Below the pieces are notes generated by a model, which saw nothing but the letters and a program-made list of their open reading frames with translations, was not told the origin of the DNA and did not search any database. Shown in pieces: positions 42,785-52,553 of a DNA stretch of 64,000 bases. The stretch's first letter is position 1. Each line of letters begins with the position of its first letter. The position numbers and the translations under genes are program-made. Origin of the DNA: VRUE01 sp040879985 (GTDB taxonomy: Bacteria > Actinomycetota > Thermoleophilia > Solirubrobacterales > 70-9); assembly GCA_040879985.1 (NCBI GenBank), contig JBBDJH010000021.1:124001-188000 (forward strand). Reading direction: 5' to 3'.

Positions 42785-43642
42785 TCAGGCAGGCGCCAGC
42801 TGCCGCCCGCGCCGCGTCGGCAGCAGCAGGGCCGAGGCGCAGACCATCGCGAAGGCCGTCGCCTGCAGGGCGATGCCGAGCGGGTGGCCGGCGAGCGGGT
42901 CGCCGAAGACGAGCACGCCGCCGGCGATCTGGGCCGCGTTCGCGACCAGGCCGATCAGGCCGATCGTCTCGATCGCCTGACCTCCCTGCAGCGCGGCGAC
43001 GACCGCGTACTGGGCCAGGGCGCCGCAGAGCACGGTCAGTGCGATCCACGGGCCGATCACCGCGATCGAGACGTCGCCGACTCCGAACAGGCCCTTGATC
43101 GCGATCCCGGCGAAGGCGATCAGGGTGCCGGCGAGACAGGCGAGCAGGACGCCGCGGCGCTCGGCGAGGCGCGGCGAGCGATGGCCGAGGGCGAGGCCGC
43201 AGGCGATCAGCGCCAGGCCGCCCTCGAAGCCGAGGATCGCGCCGGGGGAGAACTCGGAGTGGCTGCCGTGCAGTTTCGGCAGGGTCAGCGCGAGCAGCGC
43301 CAGCCCGGCGCCGCCGAGCAGCAGCGCCAGCCACTGCTGACGCTCGACCGGGTCGCCGAAGAGCCGCTGGGAGAGCACCGCCAGGGTCACGGCACCGCCG
43401 GCGAGGACCGCCTGGACCAGGGATATCGGCGCCATCGAGAGCGCCGCGACGTGGACCAGCCAGGCGATCGCGGCCAGCCCCCAGCCCGCCGCGAACCAGC
43501 GTGAGGCGGCCAGCGCGCGGGCGCTGCGCAGCGGCCTCCGGATGCTGACCGACTCGGTCCGGTGGCAGCCGCGGTGCTTGAGCAGCGAAGCGATGTTCGT
43601 CATCAGCGCGGCGACGAGGGCGAGGGCGATGCCGAACTCCAT
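42785..43642 (-). CDS. DMT/EamA-type membrane transporter
   Basis: 285 residues with about nine to ten membrane helices (FGIALALVAALMTNIASLL, LVQAVLAGGAVTLAVLS, WLALLLGGAGLALLALTL, LIGLVANAAQIAGGVLVFG). The duplicated layout and the LVQAVLAGGAV helix resemble the drug/metabolite transporter superfamily (EamA or NIPA-like). Substrate unknown. It lies 48 nt after the helicase gene on the same strand and may be co-transcribed with it. Confidence 0.78.
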   Translation of the reverse strand: MEFGIALALVAALMTNIASLLKHRGCHRTESVSIRRPLRSARALAASRWFAAGWGLAAIAWLVHVAALSMAPISLVQAVLAGGAVTLAVLSQRLFGDPVERQQWLALLLGGAGLALLALTLPKLHGSHSEFSPGAILGFEGGLALIACGLALGHRSPRLAERRGVLLACLAGTLIAFAGIAIKGLFGVGDVSIAVIGPWIALTVLCGALAQYAVVAALQGGQAIETIGLIGLVANAAQIAGGVLVFGDPLAGHPLGIALQATAFAMVCASALLLPTRRGRQLAPA

Positions 43643-43690
43643 CGAAGCTCGTCCCCTAGCGCCGGCCGGCGGCTTTGCGGGTGGTCGGGG

Positions 43691-44905
<1,215 letters not shown>

Positions 44906-45122
44906 GTGTTGTGAGCTCCTTTTTGAGCGACTAGGGAGATCCAGCGACCCCTAGACGCAAAGACAGCGCACGGAGGAAACGGAACCTCTCGGGCGACCCT
45001 TAGGCAAACCCGACTCCTGCACGGTAGCAGGGGGAAGCGGGATCGCCGCCGAGCTCGGTTTCGCACCACGCCGCCGGGGTACCCGTCGTGTCCAGCCGAA
45101 ATCGATGGAAGGACGGACGAAC
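44906..45122. other. Divergent intergenic region between helicase and CsbD genes
   Basis: 217 nt with no gene. It contains the helicase ribosome site (AAAGGAG read on the minus strand near 44913-44920) and presumably both promoters. No clear -35/-10 pair stands out. Confidence 0.4.
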
Positions 45123-45311
45123 ATGGGTATTCTCGACAAGCTCACCGGCAGGGCCAAGCAGGCCGCCGGCGACCTCACCGACGACCCCTCGCTGCGCCGC
45201 CAAGGCAAAAACGAGGAGAAGAAGGGCGAGAAGCAGGAGGAGCGCGACCGGGCCCGCGAGCGCGCCGACGAGAAGGCCGAGGAGGCGGCTGACCTCGAGC
45301 GCAAGACCTGA
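45123..45311 (+). CDS. CsbD-like general stress protein
   Basis: 62 residues from ATG 45123, ten nt after GGAAGG; an earlier in-frame ATG (45105) lies before that site. The start MGILDKLTGRAKQAAGDLTD is the CsbD signature, followed by a very hydrophilic Lys/Glu/Arg region (EEKKGEKQEERDRARERADE), predicted helical or disordered. CsbD-family proteins are small, abundant and stress-induced; their molecular role is unknown. Confidence 0.85.
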   Translation: MGILDKLTGRAKQAAGDLTDDPSLRRQGKNEEKKGEKQEERDRARERADEKAEEAADLERKT

Positions 45312-45333
45312 GCCGGGCGGGTGGTAGCTTCGC

Positions 45334-45564
45334 TCAGTAGCGCGGCGGCTCGCGTGCGTCGCGCCGCTCGGTCGCGCCGTCGTCCTCGCGGCCGCGGCGC
45401 GACAGCGCCGCCCACTGCCACACGCCGATCAGCAAGCCGACCAGGCCGGCGATCATCAGGATCAGCCCGACCGTGTCCAGGTTGACTCCCTGCACGTTGA
45501 TATTGGTCGCGTAGCGCAGAATCGCGCCCACGGCGATCACGAAGATTGCTCCGGCGGCAGTCAT
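45334..45564 (-). CDS. DUF6458 small membrane protein
   Basis: 76 residues. Two helices (AAGAIFVIAVGAILRYA and TVGLILMIAGLVGLLIGVW) around a short loop (VQGVNLDTVG) fit the DUF6458 family common in actinobacteria, with a charged cytoplasmic tail (SRRGREDDGATERRDA). Function unknown. It converges on the CsbD gene with a 22-nt gap. Confidence 0.8.
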   Translation of the reverse strand: MTAAGAIFVIAVGAILRYATNINVQGVNLDTVGLILMIAGLVGLLIGVWQWAALSRRGREDDGATERRDAREPPRY

Positions 45565-45609
45565 GCCACCGCCTTTACCCCTGGCCTGGCCGCGCTAAAC
45601 GGGGAACGC

Positions 45610-45615
45610 TAACCT
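45610..45615 (+). promoter_or_regulatory. Possible -10 element of the SpoIID gene
   Basis: TAACCT, eight nt before ATG 45624; leaderless transcription is suggested. Confidence 0.42.
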
Positions 45616-45623
45616 CGGCCGGG

Positions 45624-46733
45624 ATGAGGAGAGCGCGGATCGCACTGCTGTCGCTGATCCTGCTCGCGGCCGGCGCCGCCCCGGCGAGGGCCGAGGGCGC
45701 CGTCACCTGGACCGTCAGCGGGGGCGGCTACGGCCACGGCGTCGGGATGAGCGCCTACGGCGCCTACGGCTTCGGCAAGCACGGCGCCGGCTACCGGCAG
45801 ATCCTCGCCCACTACTACCGGGGGATCCGGCTGGCGACGCTGCGCCGCACGCCGCGGGTGACGGTGCTGCTGGCGATCAGCCCGACCGACATCCTGTTCA
45901 GCGGCGCGACCGTCGCCTGCGGGCGCTCGCTCGACCCCTCGCGCGCCTACCGGGCGCGCCGCCGCGGCGCCTCGGTCCGCTTGCTCTCGAGCGGCGGCAG
46001 GCCGCTGGCGCGCTGCGGCGCGCGGCTGCACGCGGAGAGCCGCCGGATGGTGCGGATCGCCGGGGTCGGCGTCTACCGCGGCGCCCTCGTCGCGGTGCCG
46101 ACCGACTCGGCCGCCGGTTCGCTCAACGTGATCAACCGGCTCAACGTCAACGCCTACGCGCGCGGCTCGCTGCCGGGCGAGGTGCCGCCCCTGTGGCCGT
46201 CGGCGACGCTCAAGGCGTTCGCGGTCGCCGCCCGCTCGATCGCCCTCTCGACCGATGTCGGCGGCAACGGCTTCGACCTCTACGCCGACACCCGCACCCA
46301 GGTCTACGGCGGCGTCAAGCTGGAGAGCGAGCGCACCGACCGGGCGGTGCGGGCGACCAGCAACCAGGTCGCGACCTACGGCGGCGAGATCGCCCAGACG
46401 ACCTACTTCTCCGCCTCGGGCGGGCGCACCGAGTCGGGCTTCCTCGGCGCCCCCGAGGTTCCCTACCTGCGCAGCGTCAACGATCCCTACGACCATTACT
46501 CGCCGCAGCACCGCTGGACCTTCCGCTTCTCCCAGGCCGAGATGAACGCCCGCCTCGGCCCCTACCTCAAGGGACGACTGCGCGGGATCAGGGTGACCAA
46601 GCGCGGCGACTCGCCGCGGGTCGAGTACGCGCAGCTGATCGGCAGCGCCGGCCGCTCGACGATCCGCGGCGACACCCTCGCCGCGGCGCTGGGACTCTAC
46701 GACCGCTGGGCCTACTTCAGGAAGAGCCGCTGA
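45624..46733 (+). CDS. SpoIID/LytB-domain secreted protein
   Basis: 369 residues from ATG 45624. The signal peptide is MRRARIALLSLILLAAGAAP. The SpoIID fold is complete: YGHGVGMSAYGAYG near the N-terminus, the catalytic-type Glu186 in SLPGEVPPLWP, KAFAVAARSIAL and YFSASGGRTESGF. SpoIID family members are lytic transglycosylases acting on glycan strands stripped of side peptides; in non-sporulating actinobacteria a general wall-remodelling role is assumed. It converges on the acyltransferase gene (15-nt gap). Confidence 0.88.
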   Translation: MRRARIALLSLILLAAGAAPARAEGAVTWTVSGGGYGHGVGMSAYGAYGFGKHGAGYRQILAHYYRGIRLATLRRTPRVTVLLAISPTDILFSGATVACGRSLDPSRAYRARRRGASVRLLSSGGRPLARCGARLHAESRRMVRIAGVGVYRGALVAVPTDSAAGSLNVINRLNVNAYARGSLPGEVPPLWPSATLKAFAVAARSIALSTDVGGNGFDLYADTRTQVYGGVKLESERTDRAVRATSNQVATYGGEIAQTTYFSASGGRTESGFLGAPEVPYLRSVNDPYDHYSPQHRWTFRFSQAEMNARLGPYLKGRLRGIRVTKRGDSPRVEYAQLIGSAGRSTIRGDTLAAALGLYDRWAYFRKSR

Positions 46734-46748
46734 GCCTGGGCTCGAGGG

Positions 46749-48710
46749 TCAGGAAGTGTTGCTGAGGCCCGCTGAGACCAGGCAGTCGTCGCGGTCGGCC
46801 ATCGCCAGCGGCCGCGTGTTGGGGAAGGCGGCGAGCAGCGCGTCGGCGATCAGCCGCCCGCGCGCCGCGTAGCCCTCCGAGGTGAAGTGGATCCCGTCGG
46901 GGATGAACCACGGCTTCCTGACGTCGGAGGCCCAGTCGTAGATGCGCATGTAGGGGTAACGGTCACACGCTTCCAGCAGCGCCTGGTCCCAGTCCTCCAT
47001 GTTCGAGGACGAGTACGGGCCGTTGTCGACGATCGATTTCACATTCACCCACATCACCTGCCCTTCACCGATCGTCGCCATCATGCTGTCGATCCGGTCG
47101 TCGTAGGTGAAGGACGAGCCGGCGGCGACGTTGGCCGCCTCGTTGGTCCCCATCGCCAGCACCCAACACCCTTCGAAGCCCTCGTTCTTCCAGCCTTCGG
47201 CGACTTCCTGGGCGTTGGGCAGGCCTTCGAAGTTCTCGTAGATCGAGCGCGCGCCGGAGACCTCGAGGTGTTGCGTGGTGGCGCCGACGCGGGCGTACTG
47301 GGAGCTGATCAGCTGCTCGGGGTCGGGCAGGAGCTCCTCGGAGACGAGCCCCTCCGAGGTCGAGTCGCCGATGTGGATGACCGCCTCGCAGGAGGTGGCC
47401 AGCGGCGCCCGCTTGGCGTTCTTCGCGGTGACGGTCTTGGCCACGGTCTCGGAGCCGATCGCGTTCTGCTCCTCGGCGACGCCCACCCCGGCGAGGCCGG
47501 CGAAGGCGACCGCGACGACCGCGCCGCTGCCGCCGAGCAGCGCCCAGCCGCGGCCCGTCAGCCGCGCGGCGCGCAGGCCGCCGGCGCGCCACTGCGCCCA
47601 GAGCCTGCCCAGGGCGCCGTGGCGGATCGGGTTCTCGACGTAGCGCCAGGAGAGCTCGGCGACGGCCATGATCGCGGCGACCTGGAGGAGGGCGCGGAGG
47701 GGGTCGGCGCTCTGCGCCGCCTCGGGGGTGGTCAGGATGATGATCGGCAGGGTCCAGAGGTAGATGCCGTAGGAGCGTTCGCCGATCCAGCGCATCGGCC
47801 GGCAGCCGACGATCGGGCCCAACCGCGAGGCGGGATGGGCGAGCGCGGCGACGGCGAGGACCGAGGCCAGCGCGAGCAGGGCGAAGCCGCCGCGGTAGAG
47901 GAAGGGCGAGAACTCGTCGGCGCGCCAGAACATCAACCCGATCGCGACCAGGCCGACCACTCCCGCCGCCTCGATCGTGCGCCGCGCCTGCGGCGCGATC
48001 CGGGTGTGCAGGCGGCGGCTCGGCCAGAGCATCGCCAGCGCCGCGCCGGCGAGCAGCTCGAGCGCGCGGGTGTCGGTGCCGTAGTAGACCCGCGAGGGGT
48101 CGAGCGAGGGGCTGTAGAGGATCGCCATCAGGATCCCCGAGCAGAGCGCGACGGCGAGGGTCACCGCGGCGAGCCGGGGCCGCACGCCGGTCGTCCGGAC
48201 GGCGTCGGGGACGAAGCGCAGCCCCAGCATCAGCAGGAAGGGCCAGACGATGTAGAACTGCTCCTCGACCGAGAGCGACCAGAGGTGGTTGAGCGGCGAG
48301 GGCGGCGCGAAGCGCTCGAAGTAGGAGACGTCGTGGAGCACCAGCCACCAGTTGTTGAAGTAGCCGACGGCGCTGAGCGCGGCGCTGCGGAACTCCGGCG
48401 GCTGGTGCGGGCCGATCAGGGTGACCCAGGCGGTCACCACGATCAGCATCAGGAACAGCGCGGGCAGCAGGCGGCGGGCGCGGGCCAGCCAGAACGACTT
48501 CAACCCGATCCCACCCTTGTGCACCTGGTTGAGCAGGATGTCGGTGATCAGGTAACCGCTGAGGGTGAAGAACACACCTACGCCGAGCAGCCCACCTTCG
48601 GCCCAGCCGAAGTTGAGGTGGTAGAAGATCACGCCGAGGACGGCGATCGCCCGCAGGCCGTCGAGCCCGGGCATGTAACGCCCCTGTCCACGCTTTACCG
48701 GTTTAGGCAT
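46749..48710 (-). CDS. OafA/YrhL-type acyltransferase with C-terminal SGNH domain
   Basis: 653 residues from ATG 48710, whose ATGCCTAA overlaps the stop of the upstream SGNH gene, which supports this start over the longer frame. Residues about 10-370 form an acyltransferase-3 membrane domain (GLDGLRAIAVLGVIFYHLNF with the catalytic-type His, GVFFTLSGYLITDILL, SLSVEEQFYIVWP). After a further helix the C-terminal domain has SGNH motifs HIGDSTSEG, AMGTNEA and PDGIHF. Such proteins O-acetylate cell-surface glycans or peptidoglycan, the first domain carrying the acyl group across the membrane. All catalytic residues are present. Confidence 0.88.
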   Translation of the reverse strand: MPKPVKRGQGRYMPGLDGLRAIAVLGVIFYHLNFGWAEGGLLGVGVFFTLSGYLITDILLNQVHKGGIGLKSFWLARARRLLPALFLMLIVVTAWVTLIGPHQPPEFRSAALSAVGYFNNWWLVLHDVSYFERFAPPSPLNHLWSLSVEEQFYIVWPFLLMLGLRFVPDAVRTTGVRPRLAAVTLAVALCSGILMAILYSPSLDPSRVYYGTDTRALELLAGAALAMLWPSRRLHTRIAPQARRTIEAAGVVGLVAIGLMFWRADEFSPFLYRGGFALLALASVLAVAALAHPASRLGPIVGCRPMRWIGERSYGIYLWTLPIIILTTPEAAQSADPLRALLQVAAIMAVAELSWRYVENPIRHGALGRLWAQWRAGGLRAARLTGRGWALLGGSGAVVAVAFAGLAGVGVAEEQNAIGSETVAKTVTAKNAKRAPLATSCEAVIHIGDSTSEGLVSEELLPDPEQLISSQYARVGATTQHLEVSGARSIYENFEGLPNAQEVAEGWKNEGFEGCWVLAMGTNEAANVAAGSSFTYDDRIDSMMATIGEGQVMWVNVKSIVDNGPYSSSNMEDWDQALLEACDRYPYMRIYDWASDVRKPWFIPDGIHFTSEGYAARGRLIADALLAAFPNTRPLAMADRDDCLVSAGLSNTS

Positions 48711-49485
48711 CGGCGCGAACCATTGCAAGCGCCGCCGCCAGCAGGGGCTGTCCAGCGGCGAGCTGCAACGCGACTGCCTCACCGAGTGAGCTGACGATCG
48801 CGCCGGCGAGCGCGGTCTGGCGGCGGGCGAACTTCCGCGCCGGGGCCAGTTCGGGTCCGGACTCGAGCGCCGGCGCGGCGCTCGCGGCCTGCGCGAAGCC
48901 GAGGCAACCCCTGATGCCCTGCGCGATCAGCCGCGCCCGTTGGTCGGCGCCGGCCGGGACCGGGTGGAGGTTGTCGGCCTGCATCAGCTCGGGGCGGGTG
49001 GCGACGGTGCGCGCCCAGTCGGGCACCTGCGTGCCCGGCCGCGCGGCGGCGAACGAGCGGACCACACTGTTCTTGCCGGTGTTGTCGATCCCGTCCACGG
49101 TGAATCCGTGCACGGTCGGCACGACCATGCAGCGGTCGCCGATCCGCGCCGCGACGGCGTTCAGGTTGCCGGCGAGGATCTCCGGATGGGCGGGGTTGTC
49201 GTTGGTGCCGGCGTCGAAGACGATCACCGAGTGGGACGGTTCGTAGGCTTCCTCGAAGAGGTCGAAGATCTGGAAGCTGTTGTAGCCGCCCTCGGCGTTG
49301 ATCGTCAGCGGCACGCCGGGCAGGTAACGCTCCAGGTAGGGGGACGTGAGCACCTCGAGGCTGTCGCCGACGACCAGCACGCCGCCGTTGCCGGCGGCGC
49401 CCGCCGCGGGAGTGGGAGCGAGCAGCGTCAGGACCAGCAGCGCCGCCTGCGCAGTCAGCAAAGCGAGCTTGCGCACCCCCGGCAT
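48703..49485 (-). CDS. Secreted SGNH/GDSL hydrolase
   Basis: 260 residues. The signal peptide is LALLTAQAALLVLTLLAPTP. SGNH blocks are visible: GDSLEV with Ser42, GGYNSFQ, GTNDNP, and DNLHPVP giving the Asp/His pair. It precedes and overlaps the acyltransferase gene by 8 nt, so the two probably act together, one adding and one removing or transferring acyl groups on exported polymers. The gene starts 24 nt from the divergent lipoprotein gene. Confidence 0.85.
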   Translation of the reverse strand: MPGVRKLALLTAQAALLVLTLLAPTPAAGAAGNGGVLVVGDSLEVLTSPYLERYLPGVPLTINAEGGYNSFQIFDLFEEAYEPSHSVIVFDAGTNDNPAHPEILAGNLNAVAARIGDRCMVVPTVHGFTVDGIDNTGKNSVVRSFAAARPGTQVPDWARTVATRPELMQADNLHPVPAGADQRARLIAQGIRGCLGFAQAASAAPALESGPELAPARKFARRQTALAGAIVSSLGEAVALQLAAGQPLLAAALAMVRADA

Positions 49486-49497
49486 CGACCCGATTCT

Positions 49498-49503
49498 TAC
49501 ACT
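49498..49503 (+). promoter_or_regulatory. -10 element in a 24-bp divergent promoter
   Basis: TACACT is six nt before ATG 49510. On the other strand AAGAAT (complement of 49493-49498) is seven nt before the SGNH hydrolase ATG. The two predicted -10 elements share a base, so both genes would be leaderless and compete for polymerase. Confidence 0.5.
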
Positions 49504-49509
49504 ACGCCG

Positions 49510-50109
49510 ATGCGCTCGAGGCCAGTGGCGACAGCCGGCGTACTACTGAGCCTGGCGCTCACCCTGGCCGCCTGCGGCGAGGGGGGCGCGGCGGCGCCGG
49601 AGGCGGAGCGGGCGACGACGGGCGCCGGGACGACGGGTGCCGCGACGGGGACCGCGCCGTCGAGCGGATCAGAGGGAAGGCCGGAAAGGCTGGAGGGGAA
49701 GGCGAGTGCGCAGGCGCGGGCGGGGGCCGCCGCGGCGGAGTCGAAACGCTGCGGCCGGGTGCTCGGCGAATTCCTCGACTCGATGGAATCACTGGGCAAC
49801 AGCGTCGCCGTCGGCGTCGACTACGAGGGTTACCTGGACTCGCTGAACCGGGTCCGCGCCACCTACGCCGAGGTCGACGCCGACCGCCTCGCGTTCGTCT
49901 GCCTCGGCCGCGTCGCCGCCCCGGCCGAGCGCTCGCTGAACGTCCACATCGAAGCCGCCAACAGCTGGGGCGACTGCCTCGCCGCCGGCTCCTGCAACCC
50001 CGGATCGATCGAAGCGAACCTACAGCGCAAGTGGGAACAGGCCGCCAACCAGCTCGGCGAGGCGACCGGGGGTCTTCAGGTTGCCGGGGGGGATGTACCG
50101 AGGCGGTAG
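49510..50109 (+). CDS. Small lipoprotein of unknown function
   Basis: 199 residues from ATG 49510. The signal ends in lipobox LAAC (residues about 19-22), then a low-complexity Ala/Gly/Thr linker to about residue 75. The rest is a Cys-containing helical domain (SKRCGRVLGEFLDSMESLGN, LNRVRATYAEVDADRLAFVC, WGDCLAAGSCNP) with no family I recognise. Its 3' end overlaps the convergent response-regulator gene by 34 nt. Confidence 0.75.
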   Translation: MRSRPVATAGVLLSLALTLAACGEGGAAAPEAERATTGAGTTGAATGTAPSSGSEGRPERLEGKASAQARAGAAAAESKRCGRVLGEFLDSMESLGNSVAVGVDYEGYLDSLNRVRATYAEVDADRLAFVCLGRVAAPAERSLNVHIEAANSWGDCLAAGSCNPGSIEANLQRKWEQAANQLGEATGGLQVAGGDVPRR

Positions 50110-50750
50110 CCCATTCCTCGCACCGTCTCGATTGCGTCGTCGCCGATCTTCTGGCGCAGGTAGCGGACGTAGACCTCGACCACGTTGGAGCCGGGGTCGT
50201 AGTCGTATCCCCAGACGTGGGCGAGCAGCTGCTCGCGGCTGAGCACCTGGCCGGGGTGGCGCAGGAAGGTCTCGAGCATCGTGAACTCGCGGGCGGTGAG
50301 GTCGACCGGGCCGCCGCCGGCCGTCGCCTTGCGGGTGCGCAGGTCGAGCGCGATGCCGGCGGACTCGAGCAGGGTCGGCTCGGAGGTGGAGGACTCGCGC
50401 AGCTGGACGCGCGCCCGGGCGAGCAGCTCCTCAAGCCGGAACGGCTTGGTCACGTAGTCGCCGGCGCCCGCGTCGAGGCCCTCGACCTTGTCGCCGAGGT
50501 CGTCGCGCGCGGTGAGGATCAAGGTCGGCAGCTGCTCGCCGCGGCGGCGCAGCTCGCGCAGCACGCTGAGCCCGTCCATGTCGGGCAGGCCGAGGTCGAG
50601 GATCAGCAGGTCGAAATCCGCGTCGCTGGCGATCGCAAGGGCGCTCTCGCCGTCGCCGACGAGCTTGGTCGCGTAGCCGCGCGACTCCAGCCCCTTTTCG
50701 ATGAAGCTCGCCAGGCCGGGCTCGTCCTCGACGATCAGGATCCGGCTCAC
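50076..50750 (-). CDS. OmpR/PhoB-family response regulator
   Basis: 224 residues from GTG 50750, overlapping the kinase stop (GTGA). The receiver domain starts RILIVEDEPGLASF, with phospho-acceptor Asp52 (LILDLGLPDMDG), Thr in LTARDD and Lys in VTKPF. The C-terminal winged helix (VDLTAREFTMLETFLRHPGQ, NVVEVYVRYLRQKIG, ETVRGMGYRL) is complete. It should be phosphorylated by the adjacent histidine kinase. It ends a six-gene minus-strand run and could control that operon or the surface genes; no binding site is identifiable. Confidence 0.93.
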   Translation of the reverse strand: MSRILIVEDEPGLASFIEKGLESRGYATKLVGDGESALAIASDADFDLLILDLGLPDMDGLSVLRELRRRGEQLPTLILTARDDLGDKVEGLDAGAGDYVTKPFRLEELLARARVQLRESSTSEPTLLESAGIALDLRTRKATAGGGPVDLTAREFTMLETFLRHPGQVLSREQLLAHVWGYDYDPGSNVVEVYVRYLRQKIGDDAIETVRGMGYRLGTSPPAT

Positions 50751-52216
50751 GCGATCCCCTCCCGGCCGCCGCCGGGCCCCTCCACCGGCAGCTCGAGGAT
50801 GAAGGTCGCGCCCTCGCCGAGGCGGCTCTCGAGGCGGATCCGGCCGTCGTGCGCCTCGGCGATCGCCAGCGCGATCGCCAGTCCCAGCCCGCTTCCCTCG
50901 TAGCCGGCCCGGCTCGCCCGGCCGCGCTCGAAGCGCTCGAAGATCCGCCGTTGCTCGCCCTGGGCGACCCCGGGGCCGCTGTCGCGGACCCAGATCCGGG
51001 CGAGCTCGCCGCGCACCGAGGCGCCGACCTCGATCGTGTCCGCCTCGCCGGTGTGCTCGACGGCGTTGCCGACCAGGTTCATCAGGGCCTGGGTGAGGCG
51101 CTGCGGATCGGCGACGATCGAGCGCCCCGAGTCGATCTCCAGCCGCCACTCGCGGGGCGCCAGGCCGCGGGCGTTGGCGACGATGTCCTCGCAGAAGCCG
51201 CGCAGGGGAACCGTCTCGAGGCGCAGGAAGCCGGGCTGTTCGGTTTTGGCAAGCAGCAGCAGGTCGTCGACGAAGCCGCTCATCCGGTCGAGCTCGCCGG
51301 TGACGAGGGCCAGCGCCGCGCCCCGTTCGCCCTTCGTATCGCCCCCGTTCTCGGTGATCAACTCGAGGTGGCCGCGGATCACGGCGATCGGCGTGCGCAG
51401 CTCATGGCTGATGTCGCGGATGAAGTCGCGCTGGCTGGAGAAGGCGAACTCGAGCCGGTCGAGCATCCGGTTGAAGGAGCGGCCGACGTCGGCCAGCTCG
51501 TCCGAGCCCTCGACGCCGATCCGCCGGGTCATGTCGGCGCCGGAGACCGATTGCGTCGCGTCGCGCAGCTCGCGCAGCGGCGCCAGCACGCGGCCGGCGG
51601 CGATGAAGGCGGCGATGCTGCCGAGCAGCAGCACGGCAGCCGACACGGCGGCGACGATCCGCACCGCCGCGGCGACCTCGTCGCGCTCCCCGGCGGTGAA
51701 GTGGGCGACCACGAACGAGCCGCGCGGCCGGCCGGAGAGGATCAGCGGCACGGCCGTGTAGCGAGCCGTGCCGGCCGGAGTCTGCAGCTCCCCCTGCTCG
51801 GTTTCGCGCAGCACTCGCCAGCGATCGATCTGGGCGCCGTCGATCCTCTCGTCGGCCCCCTCGGCGGCGCGGTAGCGGGCCGTCCCCGTGCGCGGCACGG
51901 CGAGCAGCTGCTCGCCCCGGCCGGGCACGTTGCGCCCCAGGTAGACGGCGAAGATCCGCTCCACGTCGGGGCCGAACGGCCGGCCGGTCTGCGGGTCGGT
52001 GCCGTCGGCGAGCTGGCGGAACTCGCGCACCTCCTGGGCGAGGTCGCGGTCGACGCGGTCGTCGAGCCGCACCAGCAGCGCCTGGCGGACCAGCAGGACC
52101 GAGACGAGCAGCGCGACGGCGAGCAGGATCACGTACGAGGCGAGGATGCGGAGGCGGACGTCGCCGGTCAGCCGGCGCAGCCCGGTGGGTTGTGCCCTGC
52201 TCTCAGTCGTCGCCAT
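50747..52216 (-). CDS. Sensor histidine kinase
   Basis: 489 residues from ATG 52216; two upstream in-frame ATG codons sit too close to or before GGAGG. TM1 is ILASYVILLAVALLVSVLLV, followed by an extracytoplasmic sensor domain of about 130 residues and TM2 (AAVSAAVLLLGSIAAFIAA). HAMP follows (LREL.DATQSVSG), then His271 in ISHELRTPIAV, an N box with NLVGNAVEHT, and G boxes (RDSGPGV, SGLGLAIALAIAEAHDGRI). All catalytic motifs are intact. The start overlaps the end of the poly-Asp protein gene by 14 nt, suggesting that protein and the sensor domain work together outside the membrane. Confidence 0.92.
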   Translation of the reverse strand: MATTESRAQPTGLRRLTGDVRLRILASYVILLAVALLVSVLLVRQALLVRLDDRVDRDLAQEVREFRQLADGTDPQTGRPFGPDVERIFAVYLGRNVPGRGEQLLAVPRTGTARYRAAEGADERIDGAQIDRWRVLRETEQGELQTPAGTARYTAVPLILSGRPRGSFVVAHFTAGERDEVAAAVRIVAAVSAAVLLLGSIAAFIAAGRVLAPLRELRDATQSVSGADMTRRIGVEGSDELADVGRSFNRMLDRLEFAFSSQRDFIRDISHELRTPIAVIRGHLELITENGGDTKGERGAALALVTGELDRMSGFVDDLLLLAKTEQPGFLRLETVPLRGFCEDIVANARGLAPREWRLEIDSGRSIVADPQRLTQALMNLVGNAVEHTGEADTIEVGASVRGELARIWVRDSGPGVAQGEQRRIFERFERGRASRAGYEGSGLGLAIALAIAEAHDGRIRLESRLGEGATFILELPVEGPGGGREGIA

Positions 52217-52553
52217 CGTCGTCGTCATCATCCTCCCCGCCGCCCTCGTCATCGTCATCTCCGTCGTCGTCATCGTCTTCGGGCACCGCCGAGGGCGGGA
52301 TCGGGGCGGGGGAGGGAGCGCGGGACGGCGGCGGCACGGCGGACGGCGGCGGGGCCGGCGCCGGCGCTGCCGGTGACGCCCGCGGTTCGGGCGGGGTAGG
52401 GGACGCGGTGGGCTCGCGCTCCCCGCGCGGCTCGATCTGTTGCAGCTGGATCGGTGGCGGCGGCGGATCGGACTCGCGCAGCGAGCCGCCGAGCAGCAGC
52501 GCGACTCCGGCCAGCAGCCCGATCAGGGCTGCGATCAGGGCTTTGGCGAGCAT
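52203..52553 (-). CDS. Membrane-anchored Pro-rich protein with poly-Asp tail
   Basis: 116 residues from ATG 52553, overlapping the kinase gene by 19 nt. An N-terminal anchor (KALIAALIGLLAGVALLLGG) is followed by a Pro/Ala/Ser-rich spacer (PPPPPIQLQ, PAAPAPAPPPSAVPPPSRAP) and about 25 residues that are almost all Asp and Glu with a few Gly. The expected topology puts the acidic tail outside. Such a tail could bind Ca/Mg or attract the Arg-rich surface proteins or the Arg-rich peptide at 55336. It belongs to no family I know. Confidence 0.72.
   Translation of the reverse strand: MLAKALIAALIGLLAGVALLLGGSLRESDPPPPPIQLQQIEPRGEREPTASPTPPEPRASPAAPAPAPPPSAVPPPSRAPSPAPIPPSAVPEDDDDDGDDDDEGGGEDDDDDDGDD

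Noticed and set aside
46887..48794. A 635-residue plus-strand open frame opposite the acyltransferase
   Set aside because: Low-complexity Asp/Arg/Gly shadow; the minus-strand gene has complete acyltransferase and SGNH motifs.
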